Part shown: piece after piece, positions 31,336-39,760 of the stretch
How positions within the stretch are numbered: the stretch's first letter is position 1
How the letters are laid out: every line of letters begins with the position of its first letter
The notes under the pieces: model-generated
What the model was told of the DNA's origin: nothing
The model's database searches: none
The model's input: only the letters and a program-made list of their open reading frames with translations
Source: Bordetella parapertussis
Lineage (GTDB): Bacteria > Pseudomonadota > Gammaproteobacteria > Burkholderiales > Burkholderiaceae_B
Length of the DNA: 53,046 nt
Assembly: GCA_945895265.1 (NCBI GenBank)
Contig: CAMDEF010000025.1
Coordinates: 1 to 53,046 of the forward strand
Direction: 5' to 3'
Made by a program: the position numbers and the translations under genes

Positions 31336-32970
31336 ATGCGTACTTGGTTCTGGACGCTACTGTTGACCACGGTTGCCGTGGTGCTGGCCGTAGCACTGCG
31401 AGAAAATACGGGCCAAGTGTTGATTATGTTAAACACTTGGCGCATCCAGGTGTCGTTTGCGTTTGCTGTGTTGGTGCTTGTGGCAAGCTTTATTGCTCTG
31501 TACGTTGTGTTGCGTGTGTTGGCTTGGTTTACAGATATCCCCGAGCGTGTGCGTGCTTGGCACGGCCGCAGGCAAGTACGGCGTGACCACGAATTACTTG
31601 AACAAGGCTGGACCGAACTGCTTGAAGGTCGTTACTCAAACGCCGAAAAAGATCTCACCAAGTTGCTCGATCAAACCCGTAGTGCCAATCGGCAGGTATT
31701 GGCGGGCTTGTCGGCGGCGCGAGCGGCGCATGCACTGGGTGAATATCTCAGGAGAGATAATTTACTGGCTCTCGCTAAAGATAAGGCCGGGCAGGATACT
31801 GGTTTAAGCGAGGCAGTCGCTACGGCTGCTGCAGATTTATACCTAGATCAAGGTCTGGCTCAGCAGGCACTTGATGTGTTGTTACCACTGCAACAAGCCG
31901 GTGCCCGACACGTGCATACCCTGCGTTTGCTGTTGCGAGCCTATCGTCAGCTTGGGCGCTCGGATCAAGTGTTTGTACTGGCTCGTACCTTAAGCCGTCG
32001 TAAAGCTTTGCCGGTGATTGAAGCGCGTGCCTTGATCGAAACTGCGGCGGCCGCTCGTTTGCGCGAGACCTTGCACTCTGGTGATTGGCAAAAAATCTGG
32101 AAAGACCTCAAAGCAGATGAGCGAATCTTGCCCGAGGTCGCGTTGGCCGGTGCGTCGGCTTTTGAGGCTTCGGGTCAGCCGCAAGAGGCTTCAAAGATTC
32201 TCGAGGCGGCTCTTGAACACGAACTCGATCCACGTTTACTTGAAGCCTATGCACGCTGTGAGCCTACACAAGTCGCTCGCAGACTCGAAAAAACTGAAGC
32301 CTGGTTGCAAAAGAATCCCGAGACTCCAGACCTACTGACGACCCTCGGCAATCTTTGTCTGTCGGGTCAGTTGTGGGGGCAGGCCGAACTCTACCTCACA
32401 CGCAGTTTGGCGCGTCGCAGCGATGCGCGGGTGCATGCTTTACTCGCAAGTTTGTTCGATAAGCTCGAACGCCCTCAAGAGGCTGCTGCCCAGTGGCGCC
32501 TAGCGACTGCGCTTGGCACGACCTTACCGGTTCTGTTGGCAGACTCGAACCTGCCGGCGGCCGAGGTTGAGTCTGACCCTGGCGTGTTTCATGCCGAGGG
32601 GCTAGCTTACTTAACCGATAGTGGGTTTCCGGTTGACTGGGCACAAAACGCCTCTGCCGCAAAGTCTGGCACTGACGCGAGGAGCGATCGGACGACGACT
32701 GTCGTTGCTAGCGGGTATACGCCCAGGCCGCCTGACGAGTTTGAAGAGTACTTTGACAGTGCTCCGATTGCGCACTTGGCCGAGCCAGCTGCCGTGTCAC
32801 CTTACGCGGGCCCCAATGCTGGCCCAGGTACTTCAACCCTCAGCGCAGCGTCCACTGCCGGCCCAGACACTTTGACCCCCGCCGTGGCGCCCACTGCTCG
32901 TGCGGACGCTTCGACCTCCGCCGCAGCGCCGCTTGCTTCGGCCAAAGGTGCTGAGCCGACAAAAAGTTAA
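31336..32970 (+). CDS. hemY: HemY-like TPR membrane protein
   Basis: A 544-residue HemY-family protein (not protoporphyrinogen oxidase). It has two N-terminal membrane helices (FWTLLLTTVAVVLAVAL and FAFAVLVLVASFIALYVVLRVLAWF), then TPR-like helical repeats such as QGWTELLEGRYSNAEKDLTKLLDQ and LAGLSAARAAHALGEY. RLLLRAYRQLGRSDQVFVL and GQPQEASKILEAALEHELDPRLLEAYARCE also fit. The C-terminal roughly 50 residues are a low-complexity Ala/Pro/Thr tail built from a 39-bp repeat. The role is thought to be assembly or control in haem synthesis. It starts 2 bp after hemX ends. Confidence 0.9.
   Translation: MRTWFWTLLLTTVAVVLAVALRENTGQVLIMLNTWRIQVSFAFAVLVLVASFIALYVVLRVLAWFTDIPERVRAWHGRRQVRRDHELLEQGWTELLEGRYSNAEKDLTKLLDQTRSANRQVLAGLSAARAAHALGEYLRRDNLLALAKDKAGQDTGLSEAVATAAADLYLDQGLAQQALDVLLPLQQAGARHVHTLRLLLRAYRQLGRSDQVFVLARTLSRRKALPVIEARALIETAAAARLRETLHSGDWQKIWKDLKADERILPEVALAGASAFEASGQPQEASKILEAALEHELDPRLLEAYARCEPTQVARRLEKTEAWLQKNPETPDLLTTLGNLCLSGQLWGQAELYLTRSLARRSDARVHALLASLFDKLERPQEAAAQWRLATALGTTLPVLLADSNLPAAEVESDPGVFHAEGLAYLTDSGFPVDWAQNASAAKSGTDARSDRTTTVVASGYTPRPPDEFEEYFDSAPIAHLAEPAAVSPYAGPNAGPGTSTLSAASTAGPDTLTPAVAPTARADASTSAAAPLASAKGAEPTKS
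32821..32937 (+). repeat. 39-bp in-frame tandem repeat in the hemY tail
   Basis: Three 39-bp units start at 32821, 32860 and 32899. They encode GPGTSTLSAASTA, GPDTLTPAVAPTA and RADASTSAAAPLA, so each adds 13 residues. The frame is kept; the repeat makes the low-complexity C-terminus of the HemY-like protein (residues about 496-534). Confidence 0.85.
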
Positions 32971-32999
32971 CTAGTCGCTTTAGAGATCAGGATTTAAAC

Positions 33000-33698
33000 A
33001 TGAGCAACTATGCAGTAGAAGTTCCAAGTATTGTTGGATTGCCAATTGTGGGTAGCGATCAACTGTTTCCGGTTCGCCGTGTCTACTGCGTCGGTCGTAA
33101 CTATGCCGAGCATGCAAAAGAAATGGGGTTCACTGGTCGTGAAGATCCTTTCTTTTTCTGCAAGCCGGCAGATGCATTAGTAGCTATTCCAGCGGGCAAG
33201 CCTGGTCAGATTCGCTATCCCTCTAAAACGGCTAACTTGCATTACGAAATGGAGTTGGTTGTCGCGTTGGGTAGTGGCGGTGTTGATATCCCGGTCGAGC
33301 AAGCGAACAATTGCGTATTTGGTTATGCGCTTGGCCTGGATATGACACGGCGTGATTTGCAAAACGAGTGCAAAAAACAAGGCCGCCCTTGGGAAATTGG
33401 TAAAGGTTTCGATGAGTCTGGCCCGATCGGGCCGATTCACCCGCGCGCGCTCACTGGTATCTTGTCACAGGGCAGTATTACGTTGTCGGTAAACGGTGTT
33501 CAAAAGCAAACAAGCGATCTTTCGCAAATGATCTGGAACATTCCAGAAAGCATTGCTTATCTGTCAGGCTTGTTTGAATTAAAGGCCGGCGATTTGATTT
33601 TTAGCGGCACACCCGAAGGTGTGGGCGCAGTGGTGAAGGGCGACAAAATGATTGGTCATGTCGCCGGCTTGGGCGAGTTTGAAGTACACATCGTTTGA
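33000..33698 (+). CDS. Fumarylacetoacetate hydrolase-family protein, fumarylpyruvate hydrolase-like
   Basis: A 232-residue FAH-family protein, normal length for the single-domain hydrolase clade. Metal-binding acidic residues lie in HYEMELVVALGSGG and GYALGLDMTRRDLQ; VYCVGRNYAEHAKEMG and FSGTPEGVGAVVKGD are conserved signatures. The VFGYALGLDMTRRD segment resembles fumarylpyruvate hydrolase of gentisate pathways, but other acylpyruvase-type activities are possible, and no other gentisate gene is adjacent. An AGGA site precedes the ATG by 7 bases. The stop is followed by a possible mobile remnant. Confidence 0.9.
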   Translation: MSNYAVEVPSIVGLPIVGSDQLFPVRRVYCVGRNYAEHAKEMGFTGREDPFFFCKPADALVAIPAGKPGQIRYPSKTANLHYEMELVVALGSGGVDIPVEQANNCVFGYALGLDMTRRDLQNECKKQGRPWEIGKGFDESGPIGPIHPRALTGILSQGSITLSVNGVQKQTSDLSQMIWNIPESIAYLSGLFELKAGDLIFSGTPEGVGAVVKGDKMIGHVAGLGEFEVHIV

Positions 33699-33800
33699 CA
33701 TCTTCCCCGCCCTCAGTCGATGACTGCCGCTTGCGCGGAAAGGAAGGCTTCGACTTCCGCGCTGAGATCCCCGCCCTGAACGGCGAGGTTTTACGCGCAA
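33699..33800. mobile_element. Possible IS200/IS605-type end remnant or repeated hairpin element
   Basis: The gap after the FAH gene holds an arrangement of hairpins. A stem gcgcggaa/ttccgcgc (33733-33762) with an inner gaag/cttc is followed by ccccgcc/ggcgagg (33769-33788, one mismatch), then TTTT and acgcgc. The ccccgccct block also occurs at 33705. The layout resembles the hairpin ends of IS200/IS605-type or similar elements, and the second hairpin may terminate the FAH transcript. No transposase is present. I base this on memory of such ends, not on a match. Confidence 0.35.
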
Positions 33801-33861
33801 ATTCGATATAGTGCCCTGATCACTCCACCCGCAGCTTGAGCGAAGGGATTCGCGCACTTTT

Positions 33862-35052
33862 TTAGATCACACCTCGTGCTTTCCAGTCGGCCTGTTGCGA
33901 GGCACTGATACCCAAAGACTGTAGTATTTCGGTTGTATGCTGCCCGAGCTCGGGCGCAGAGCGGGTAATCTGCCCTGGGGTCTGACTGAGTTTAGGTACG
34001 ATGCCAGGCACTTGCACCACTGAGCCATCAGCCAAGGTCGCATTCAAAATCATCTCGCGCGCCTGATAGTGTGGATCGTTGGCAATATCAGCGGCGTCGT
34101 AGCTTTTGCCCGCTGGCACGCCGGCCGCGTTCATAGCTGCTAATACGTCGTCTAATGAATGTTGGGCCGTGTAGGCTGAGATCGCAGCGTCAATTAAATC
34201 TGCATGTTCAGCGCGCCCAGCATTGCGCGCAAGCTTTGGATCGTTTGCCAAATCTTCACGAGCAATCATTTGCATCAGGCGCTTATAGATGCTGTCGCCG
34301 TTGCCAGCAATGAGCGCATATTTGCCGTCTTTGCAAAGATACGCGTTGGTTGGTGCAATGCCAGGCATGCTCGCGCCCGAAGGTTGTCGAATGGCACCAA
34401 ACTTTGAGTACTCGGGCAATACGCTTTCAAGCATATTGAAAACAGATTCGTACAGCGCGACATCAACTTCTTGCCCCACACCCCCTTGTTGCTCGCGGTG
34501 GCGTAAGGCAAGCAAAATACCGATGACGCCATGCAGGCCAGATAGGGTATCGCCAATCGAAACACCTGTGCGCACCGGAGGACGTCCTGCCTCACCCGTC
34601 AGGTAGCGTAAGCCGCCCATCGCCTCGCCGATCACACCAAACCCTGGGCGATCTTTATACGGGCCCGTTTGGCCGTAGCCCGAGACGCGCAGCATAATTA
34701 ATTTAGGATTGATGGCATGCAAGTCTTTGAAGCCGATCCCCCATTTTTCTAGAGCCCCTGGGCGAAAATTTTCAATCACAATATCGGCGTCTTTGGCTAA
34801 TTGCCGAATCACGTCTTGGCCCTCGGGTTCGCGTAGGTTCAGCGTGATTGAGCGCTTGTTGCGTGCGTGCGCTGCCCACCAGACCGAGGTGCCCTCGTGC
34901 AACATGCGCCAGGCACGAAGCGGATCACCGGTTTCAGGAGGTTCAATCTTGATCACGTCGGCACCAAATTCGCCCAGCATTTTTGAGGCAAAAGGGCCTG
35001 CAATGAGTTGCCCAAGTTCGATGACCCGCAGGCCGCTTAAAGGAAGTGTCAT
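33862..35052 (-). CDS. Class III CoA-transferase (CaiB/BaiF family)
   Basis: A 396-residue family III CoA-transferase. Typical segments are PLSGLRVIELGQLIAGPFASKMLGEFGADVIKIEPPETGDPLR at the start, RNKRSITLNLREPEG, ENFRPGALEKWG and RVSGYGQTGPYKDRPGFG. The catalytic Asp is in RTGVSIGDTLSGLHG (about residue 169). Members move CoA between carboxylates (formyl-CoA, carnitinyl-CoA, succinyl-CoA and so on); the substrate is not readable. It lies 121 bp downstream of leuD on the same strand, so co-transcription with leuC-leuD is possible. Confidence 0.92.
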   Translation of the reverse strand: MTLPLSGLRVIELGQLIAGPFASKMLGEFGADVIKIEPPETGDPLRAWRMLHEGTSVWWAAHARNKRSITLNLREPEGQDVIRQLAKDADIVIENFRPGALEKWGIGFKDLHAINPKLIMLRVSGYGQTGPYKDRPGFGVIGEAMGGLRYLTGEAGRPPVRTGVSIGDTLSGLHGVIGILLALRHREQQGGVGQEVDVALYESVFNMLESVLPEYSKFGAIRQPSGASMPGIAPTNAYLCKDGKYALIAGNGDSIYKRLMQMIAREDLANDPKLARNAGRAEHADLIDAAISAYTAQHSLDDVLAAMNAAGVPAGKSYDAADIANDPHYQAREMILNATLADGSVVQVPGIVPKLSQTPGQITRSAPELGQHTTEILQSLGISASQQADWKARGVI

Positions 35053-35173
35053 AGTGTGAGGATTTAATGTGTCTGCTAAGGATGAGCGTTGTACTGTTAT
35101 CGCTTAAACATGGATGGCTATCGGTCAATTATTCAAGCTATCAGCCAAGAATAGAGGGCGCTAGTTCGATCAG

Positions 35174-35803
35174 TCAGCTGGCCAGCCAAGGATGCGCGTT
35201 GTGATGCTGTCGCTCAAAGTTTTCGATGTCGCTAGCATAGCTCAAGGTCAAGGCGAGTTCATCAACCCCTTTGAGCAAGCATTCATGCCAAAAGGGATCC
35301 ATGGTGAAGGTGTATTGCATGCCCAGACCAGGGGCCTGTACGGTGCAGGCACTCAGGTCAATCGAGATCTCGCGGGTTGCTGCATTAGAGTCGCTCGAGT
35401 TGAGTAATGCCTGACGTACCGCTGCCAATGATTTGGCCCCAAGGCGGATTGGTAGCAAGCCATTTTTCAGACAGTTATTAAAAAATATATCGCCAAAACT
35501 TGGCGCCAGAATGGCTCGAATCCCAAAGTCTGATAAACAGTACACGGCTCCTTCACGCGACGAACCGCAGCCGAAGTTTTCGTCTGCAACCAAAATTTGT
35601 GCGCCCTGAAACGGCGGGCGATTCAGGATGAAATCTGGTCGTGGTGCGCCGTGGTCATCAAAACGGAGATCGTGAAATAAATAGGTTTTGTACAATTCAT
35701 CACGGTTCTTTTTCAGGAATCGCGCCGGAATAATCTGATCAGTGTCGACGTTTCGCCCCTCAATTGGGGCAGCGAGCGCCCGTAAGTGCGTAAAGGCTTG
35801 CAT
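35174..35803 (-). CDS. leuD: 3-isopropylmalate dehydratase small subunit (LeuD-like)
   Basis: A 209-residue LeuD-type swivel domain. It has NVDTDQIIPARFLKK, FGCGSSREGAVYCL and GDIFFNNCLKNGLLPI, all family hallmarks, at the standard length. Together with the large subunit it would isomerise 2- to 3-isopropylmalate in leucine synthesis, or a related hydroxyacid. Its ATG is 1 bp from the leuC stop, so translation is coupled. Because a CoA-transferase lies downstream and no leuA or leuB is in the window, a non-leucine substrate such as a citraconate- or dimethylmaleate-type acid is possible; the sequence alone does not decide. Confidence 0.88.
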   Translation of the reverse strand: MQAFTHLRALAAPIEGRNVDTDQIIPARFLKKNRDELYKTYLFHDLRFDDHGAPRPDFILNRPPFQGAQILVADENFGCGSSREGAVYCLSDFGIRAILAPSFGDIFFNNCLKNGLLPIRLGAKSLAAVRQALLNSSDSNAATREISIDLSACTVQAPGLGMQYTFTMDPFWHECLLKGVDELALTLSYASDIENFERQHHNAHPWLAS

Positions 35804-35804
35804 A

Positions 35805-37229
35805 TTATTGTTGACCCATTAAGGTTCGTACGTCGGTAAAGTGACCTGTGACTGCCGCGGCTGCAGCCATGGCTGGGCTGACAAGGTGTGTACGTACCCC
35901 CGGGCCTTGACGCCCCACAAAGTTTCGGTTCGATGTAGACGCGACGCGTTCATTTACCAGAGCCAAGTCGCCATTGATGCCGACGCACATTGAGCAACCC
36001 GGTTCGCGCCATTCAAGCCCCGCAGCTCGAAAAACTTTGTCTAAGCCCTCGGCTTCAGCGGCCTGCTTAATGAGCATCGACCCTGCCACCACGATGCCCG
36101 GCACAACAGCACGGCGACCACGCAGGACGTCTGCCGCCATGCGCAAATCAGAGAGGCGACTATTGGTGCATGAGCCGATAAAGACGCGATCAATTTTGAT
36201 CGTGCTCAAGGCGGTGCCGGGAGTTAGATCCATATAAGCAAGTGCGGCCAGCGCAGCTTGTTTAGCATGTGGATCAGAGAGGGCTGAAGGATCAGGGACC
36301 AGGCCGTCAATACCAACGCCAGTGTCTGGGGTGGTGCCCCAAGTGAGCATCGGTGATAGTTGTGCAACGTCGATACTAAGCGTTTGATCAAAATGGCAGC
36401 CGTCATCGGAGGGCAATTGTTGCCATTCGCGTAAAGCCTGATCCCACGCCGAGCCTTTCGGTGCAAAGTTACGACCGTATAAATAATTAAACACCACGTC
36501 GTCAGCGGCGATGAGCCCCGAGCGTGCGCCGGCTTCGATCGTCATGTTACACATGGTCAGACGTTCGTCGAGCGATAGCCATTGCAGCGCGCTGCCAGTG
36601 TATTCAACGGCGAAACCCACCGCGCCCGCGACGCCTAATTTTGCGATGACAGCCAATATGATATCTTTACCACCCACTCCCGCAGCCGGCTTACCGTTGA
36701 GCACGACGCGCATTTGCAAAGGCCTGGCCTGCCAGAGGGTTTGAGTCGCCATGATGTGCATGCTTTCTGACTGCCCAACTCCGAACGCCATTGCGCCCAT
36801 CGCACCATGTGTCGAGGTATGACTATCGCTGCAGGTGATAACAGAACCGGGTAAAGACATACCCTGTTCAGGGCCCACGACGTGAACAATGCCCTGCTGC
36901 GGGTCTTTGATCGAAAAATAGTGTGCGCCCGACCATTTCATGTTGTCGTCAAACTTAAGAATCACCTCTTTAATTTCAGCGGTAATGGCGTCGTTTGGAT
37001 CTCGACTAGTGGTTGGCACGTAGTGATCGGCAACACCAAAAATTTGTTTGGGATTGCGAATCGTTAGGCCGCGCGCGCGCAGATCTTTGAACGCATGAAA
37101 TGACCCTTCGTGAATAATGTGTCGGTCGATGTATAGCAAAGACGGGCCAGCAGTGCGAGGCATGACCACATGCTGGTCCCAGATTTTTTCAAAGAGCGTG
37201 CGCCGCGACTGAGGTTGAGAAGGTTTCAT
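35805..37229 (-). CDS. leuC: 3-isopropylmalate dehydratase large subunit (LeuC-like)
   Basis: A 474-residue aconitase-superfamily large subunit. It has the early HVVMPR-type start with LYIDRHIIHEGS, ITCSDSHTSTHGAMGAMAFGVGQSE, and the iron-sulfur Cys in FIGSCTNSRLSDL. The cluster Cys pair is in EPGCSMCVGINGD, followed by STSNRNFVGRQGPGVRTHLVSPAMAAAAAVTGHF. The length is normal. It forms a heterodimer with the LeuD-like subunit encoded next on the strand (1 bp gap). Its ATG overlaps the CDF stop (ATGA), an odd coupling between a metal exporter and a dehydratase that needs iron. Confidence 0.9.
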   Translation of the reverse strand: MKPSQPQSRRTLFEKIWDQHVVMPRTAGPSLLYIDRHIIHEGSFHAFKDLRARGLTIRNPKQIFGVADHYVPTTSRDPNDAITAEIKEVILKFDDNMKWSGAHYFSIKDPQQGIVHVVGPEQGMSLPGSVITCSDSHTSTHGAMGAMAFGVGQSESMHIMATQTLWQARPLQMRVVLNGKPAAGVGGKDIILAVIAKLGVAGAVGFAVEYTGSALQWLSLDERLTMCNMTIEAGARSGLIAADDVVFNYLYGRNFAPKGSAWDQALREWQQLPSDDGCHFDQTLSIDVAQLSPMLTWGTTPDTGVGIDGLVPDPSALSDPHAKQAALAALAYMDLTPGTALSTIKIDRVFIGSCTNSRLSDLRMAADVLRGRRAVVPGIVVAGSMLIKQAAEAEGLDKVFRAAGLEWREPGCSMCVGINGDLALVNERVASTSNRNFVGRQGPGVRTHLVSPAMAAAAAVTGHFTDVRTLMGQQ

Positions 37230-38173
37230 TTTGTGGCGGTTGCTTTGGGATCCGTTCGAGAGGGGACGGGATCAATATGCGTTAACAGGTTCAGTACACG
37301 ATGACGTTGCATAACGGCATGCCGTGCCGCCAGGCCAATATCGTGTCCCGTTTCAACGGTCAAAAATGCATCAACCTCGATGTGCGCATCCACCAGAATC
37401 ATGTCACCCATTTTGCGAGTACGCACGTCATGCACGCCTAACACCCCAGGGGTTTTCAACAGCGTGTCGGTGATTGCCTGAACTTCAATATCGTTGGCCG
37501 ACCGATCCATCAAATCGTGAAAGGCGTCAGAGCCAAAATCCCAGCCCATTTTGCCCACCATCAAGCCAACAATCAGTGCAGCGATGGGATCTAAAATCGG
37601 ATAGCCTAGCAGGTTGCCGATAATGCCGACTGCCACCACCAGTGAGGAGGCGGCGTCAGAGCGCGCATGCCAGGCGTTCGCAACCAGCATGCTTGATTTG
37701 ACGTCTTTGGCAATACGAAGCATGTAACGAAACAATGTTTCTTTTGCGATTAACGACAGGGCGGCGATCCATAACGCCACACCGTGCACCGAGTCGATGG
37801 TGTGCGGGTCTTTCAATTTTTCAAAGGCGGACCACAGCATGCCAAACCCGACGGCCAGTAGCAGGCCGCCTAACACCATCGAGGCCGCAGTTTCAAAGCG
37901 TTGATGACCATAGGGATGATCTTGATCTGCGTCTTTTTGACTGTGATGGCTGGCAAAGAGCACCACAAAATCAGAAATCAGATCCGAAAGCGAATGCACG
38001 CCGTCAGCAATCAAGGCTTGCGACTTTGCAAAAATACCCACGCTAATTTGGGTGGCGGATAACAGAATATTGACGATCACGCTCACCCATGTGCTTTTTT
38101 TCGCAGCGCTGGTGCGTTCTGCCGTCGTAAATTCGACGTCTTCGCTGTCGTCGTGCAAGTTTGAAACGTTCAT
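37226..38173 (-). CDS. CDF-family divalent cation exporter
   Basis: A 315-residue cation diffusion facilitator. Six membrane helices are visible, with the metal-site motif ALIADGVHSLSDLISD (His and Asp in helix 2) and the helix-5 partner ANAWHARSDAASS. The C-terminal cytoplasmic domain holds LLKTPGVLGVHDVRTRKMGDMILVDAHIEVDA, which carries His residues for regulatory metal binding. It exports zinc, iron, cobalt or manganese by proton antiport. Its stop overlaps the leuC start, so it is likely the first gene of that operon. Confidence 0.93.
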   Translation of the reverse strand: MNVSNLHDDSEDVEFTTAERTSAAKKSTWVSVIVNILLSATQISVGIFAKSQALIADGVHSLSDLISDFVVLFASHHSQKDADQDHPYGHQRFETAASMVLGGLLLAVGFGMLWSAFEKLKDPHTIDSVHGVALWIAALSLIAKETLFRYMLRIAKDVKSSMLVANAWHARSDAASSLVVAVGIIGNLLGYPILDPIAALIVGLMVGKMGWDFGSDAFHDLMDRSANDIEVQAITDTLLKTPGVLGVHDVRTRKMGDMILVDAHIEVDAFLTVETGHDIGLAARHAVMQRHRVLNLLTHIDPVPSRTDPKATATK

Positions 38174-38211
38174 GTTGCTCTCAGTGTTTGGAAGTTCGAT
38201 GCTTGCGCGGT

Positions 38212-39480
38212 TCAGCCAAAACGGGTTGGTCTAAACGGGTTCAAATCGATTTCGGGCTGAAGGCCCACAGCAAGTTGAGCCACTATACGCCCAGTTCTAG
38301 CTGATCCTACCAGCCCCACATGACCGTGGCCGTAGGCGTGAATAATATCCTTGCTACCAGAGGCCAAGCCAAGGCAAGGCAGCCCATCAGGGGTGCTGGG
38401 GCGGCGCCCCATCCAGATTTGAATTTGTTCGGGAGCCAGATTACGCGGTAGAGTGGGGTACAAGGTGAGCAAGTGGTCGCGCAAAATTTCGGCGCGACGC
38501 CAGTTCGGCGTGTCGTCAGCCTCAGCGATTTCAACTTGACCAGCCACGCGTAAGCCTTGGTTCATTTGCGTCACGATCACTTTACAGTCAGCAAACATGG
38601 TGGGCAGGCGTGGTCCGGCTTCGACGCCTGATACGACCGCGTGGTAGCCACGCTCGGTTTCTAGCGAGACGTTGTCGCCTGCCAGGGCTGCAAAGGCCTT
38701 TGAGCGCGCGCCCACGGCAATCACGGCCTTGTCACACGCCACTTCACCCCCTTCGATCAACACGGCTTTCAGTGAGCCGCGCTCGATTCGAAAACCGGTT
38801 GCTCGGGCGTGCAATAACGTCGCCCCGCGAGTTTGTGCATGGCGGATCAAGGCCGCAGTGTAAGCCCCAGGGTTGCGGCAGCTGCCGGTCTCTGCTACGA
38901 AAACGCCAAAGGTGTATTTGGGGTCAAGGTCTGGCTCAAGGTCGGCTAGTGCGGTTGCGTCGAGTTCTTGCCAACTGACCCCTTCTTTTCGGCGAATTTC
39001 CCAAGCCTTGGCATCGAGTAGAAAGTGTTCACGGGATAAAAAAGCGTGAAGTAAACCGTTACGTTCGATCAGTTCACCGACCCCCGCTTGTTGTGCCATG
39101 TGTTGATGCAGGGCTGGCGCGCCGGCCAGCAGAGTGCGCAGCGCGTGTGCGGTGCGTTCGATTTTTGGATAGGTCCAGGCCGCGGTAAGGTAGCGTAGGA
39201 GCCAGGGTAGGGCGCGTGGAAAATACCGCCAGCGCACTGAGAGGGGCCCAAGTGGGTCTGCCAGCCACCTCGGGACTTGCTTCCAAATGCCCGGTGAGGC
39301 AGGGGGTAAAACAGAGTGTGAAGATAACCATCCTGCGTTACCGTAGCTTGAGGCCTGCGAGGCACCGGGGGTTTCTGGTTCGATCAAGGTGACTTTCAGT
39401 CCGGCTTCTAGGCAATGAAAGGCACTTGCTGCCCCAACAATACCGGCGCCGATGATGACAACGTGGTCTGGATTGCTCAA
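38212..39480 (-). CDS. DadA-like FAD-dependent D-amino-acid dehydrogenase/oxidase
   Basis: A 422-residue FAD oxidoreductase of the DAO family. The dinucleotide motif is VVIIGAGIVGAASAFHCLEAGLKVTLIE, followed by SSYGNAGWLSSHSVLPPASPG, and the end GRRPSTPDGLPCLG with GHGHVGLVGSARTGRIVAQL holds the substrate/FAD contacts of DadA-type enzymes. The likely reaction is oxidative deamination of D-amino acids at the inner membrane. It is transcribed toward the CDF gene, 38 bp upstream of it. A 280-bp gap separates it from the divergent 2-hydroxyacid dehydrogenase. Confidence 0.87.
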   Translation of the reverse strand: MSNPDHVVIIGAGIVGAASAFHCLEAGLKVTLIEPETPGASQASSYGNAGWLSSHSVLPPASPGIWKQVPRWLADPLGPLSVRWRYFPRALPWLLRYLTAAWTYPKIERTAHALRTLLAGAPALHQHMAQQAGVGELIERNGLLHAFLSREHFLLDAKAWEIRRKEGVSWQELDATALADLEPDLDPKYTFGVFVAETGSCRNPGAYTAALIRHAQTRGATLLHARATGFRIERGSLKAVLIEGGEVACDKAVIAVGARSKAFAALAGDNVSLETERGYHAVVSGVEAGPRLPTMFADCKVIVTQMNQGLRVAGQVEIAEADDTPNWRRAEILRDHLLTLYPTLPRNLAPEQIQIWMGRRPSTPDGLPCLGLASGSKDIIHAYGHGHVGLVGSARTGRIVAQLAVGLQPEIDLNPFRPTRFG

Positions 39481-39760
39481 AAAAGATCCCTCTGGCGCTA
39501 GCGTAATTTGTAGCAGTGAATCTTAGCATTTGCGCCTGTGTGCACAGTGCCCTGATCCTAATATTGATGTTTGTGTGGGCGATGTCCTGAGCGTTGCACC
39601 GGAGTCCTCAGGCACGACAACTTGAACGCTGCATAAGCATTTTGCCAGCGGCGTGCTGGCCCACAGATCAGCTGGGGGCAGCTAGCACGCAAAAACGTGG
39701 TGCGGTCGGGTCAAAGCCCCGTTATGATGTCGTTATTGTGTTTTCTTTGGATTTTGCTAC

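Noticed and set aside
39481..39760. Promoter in the DadA-like/2-hydroxyacid dehydrogenase gap
   Set aside because: A TATGAT-like box is present at 39723-39728 but no matching -35 element at the right distance was seen.
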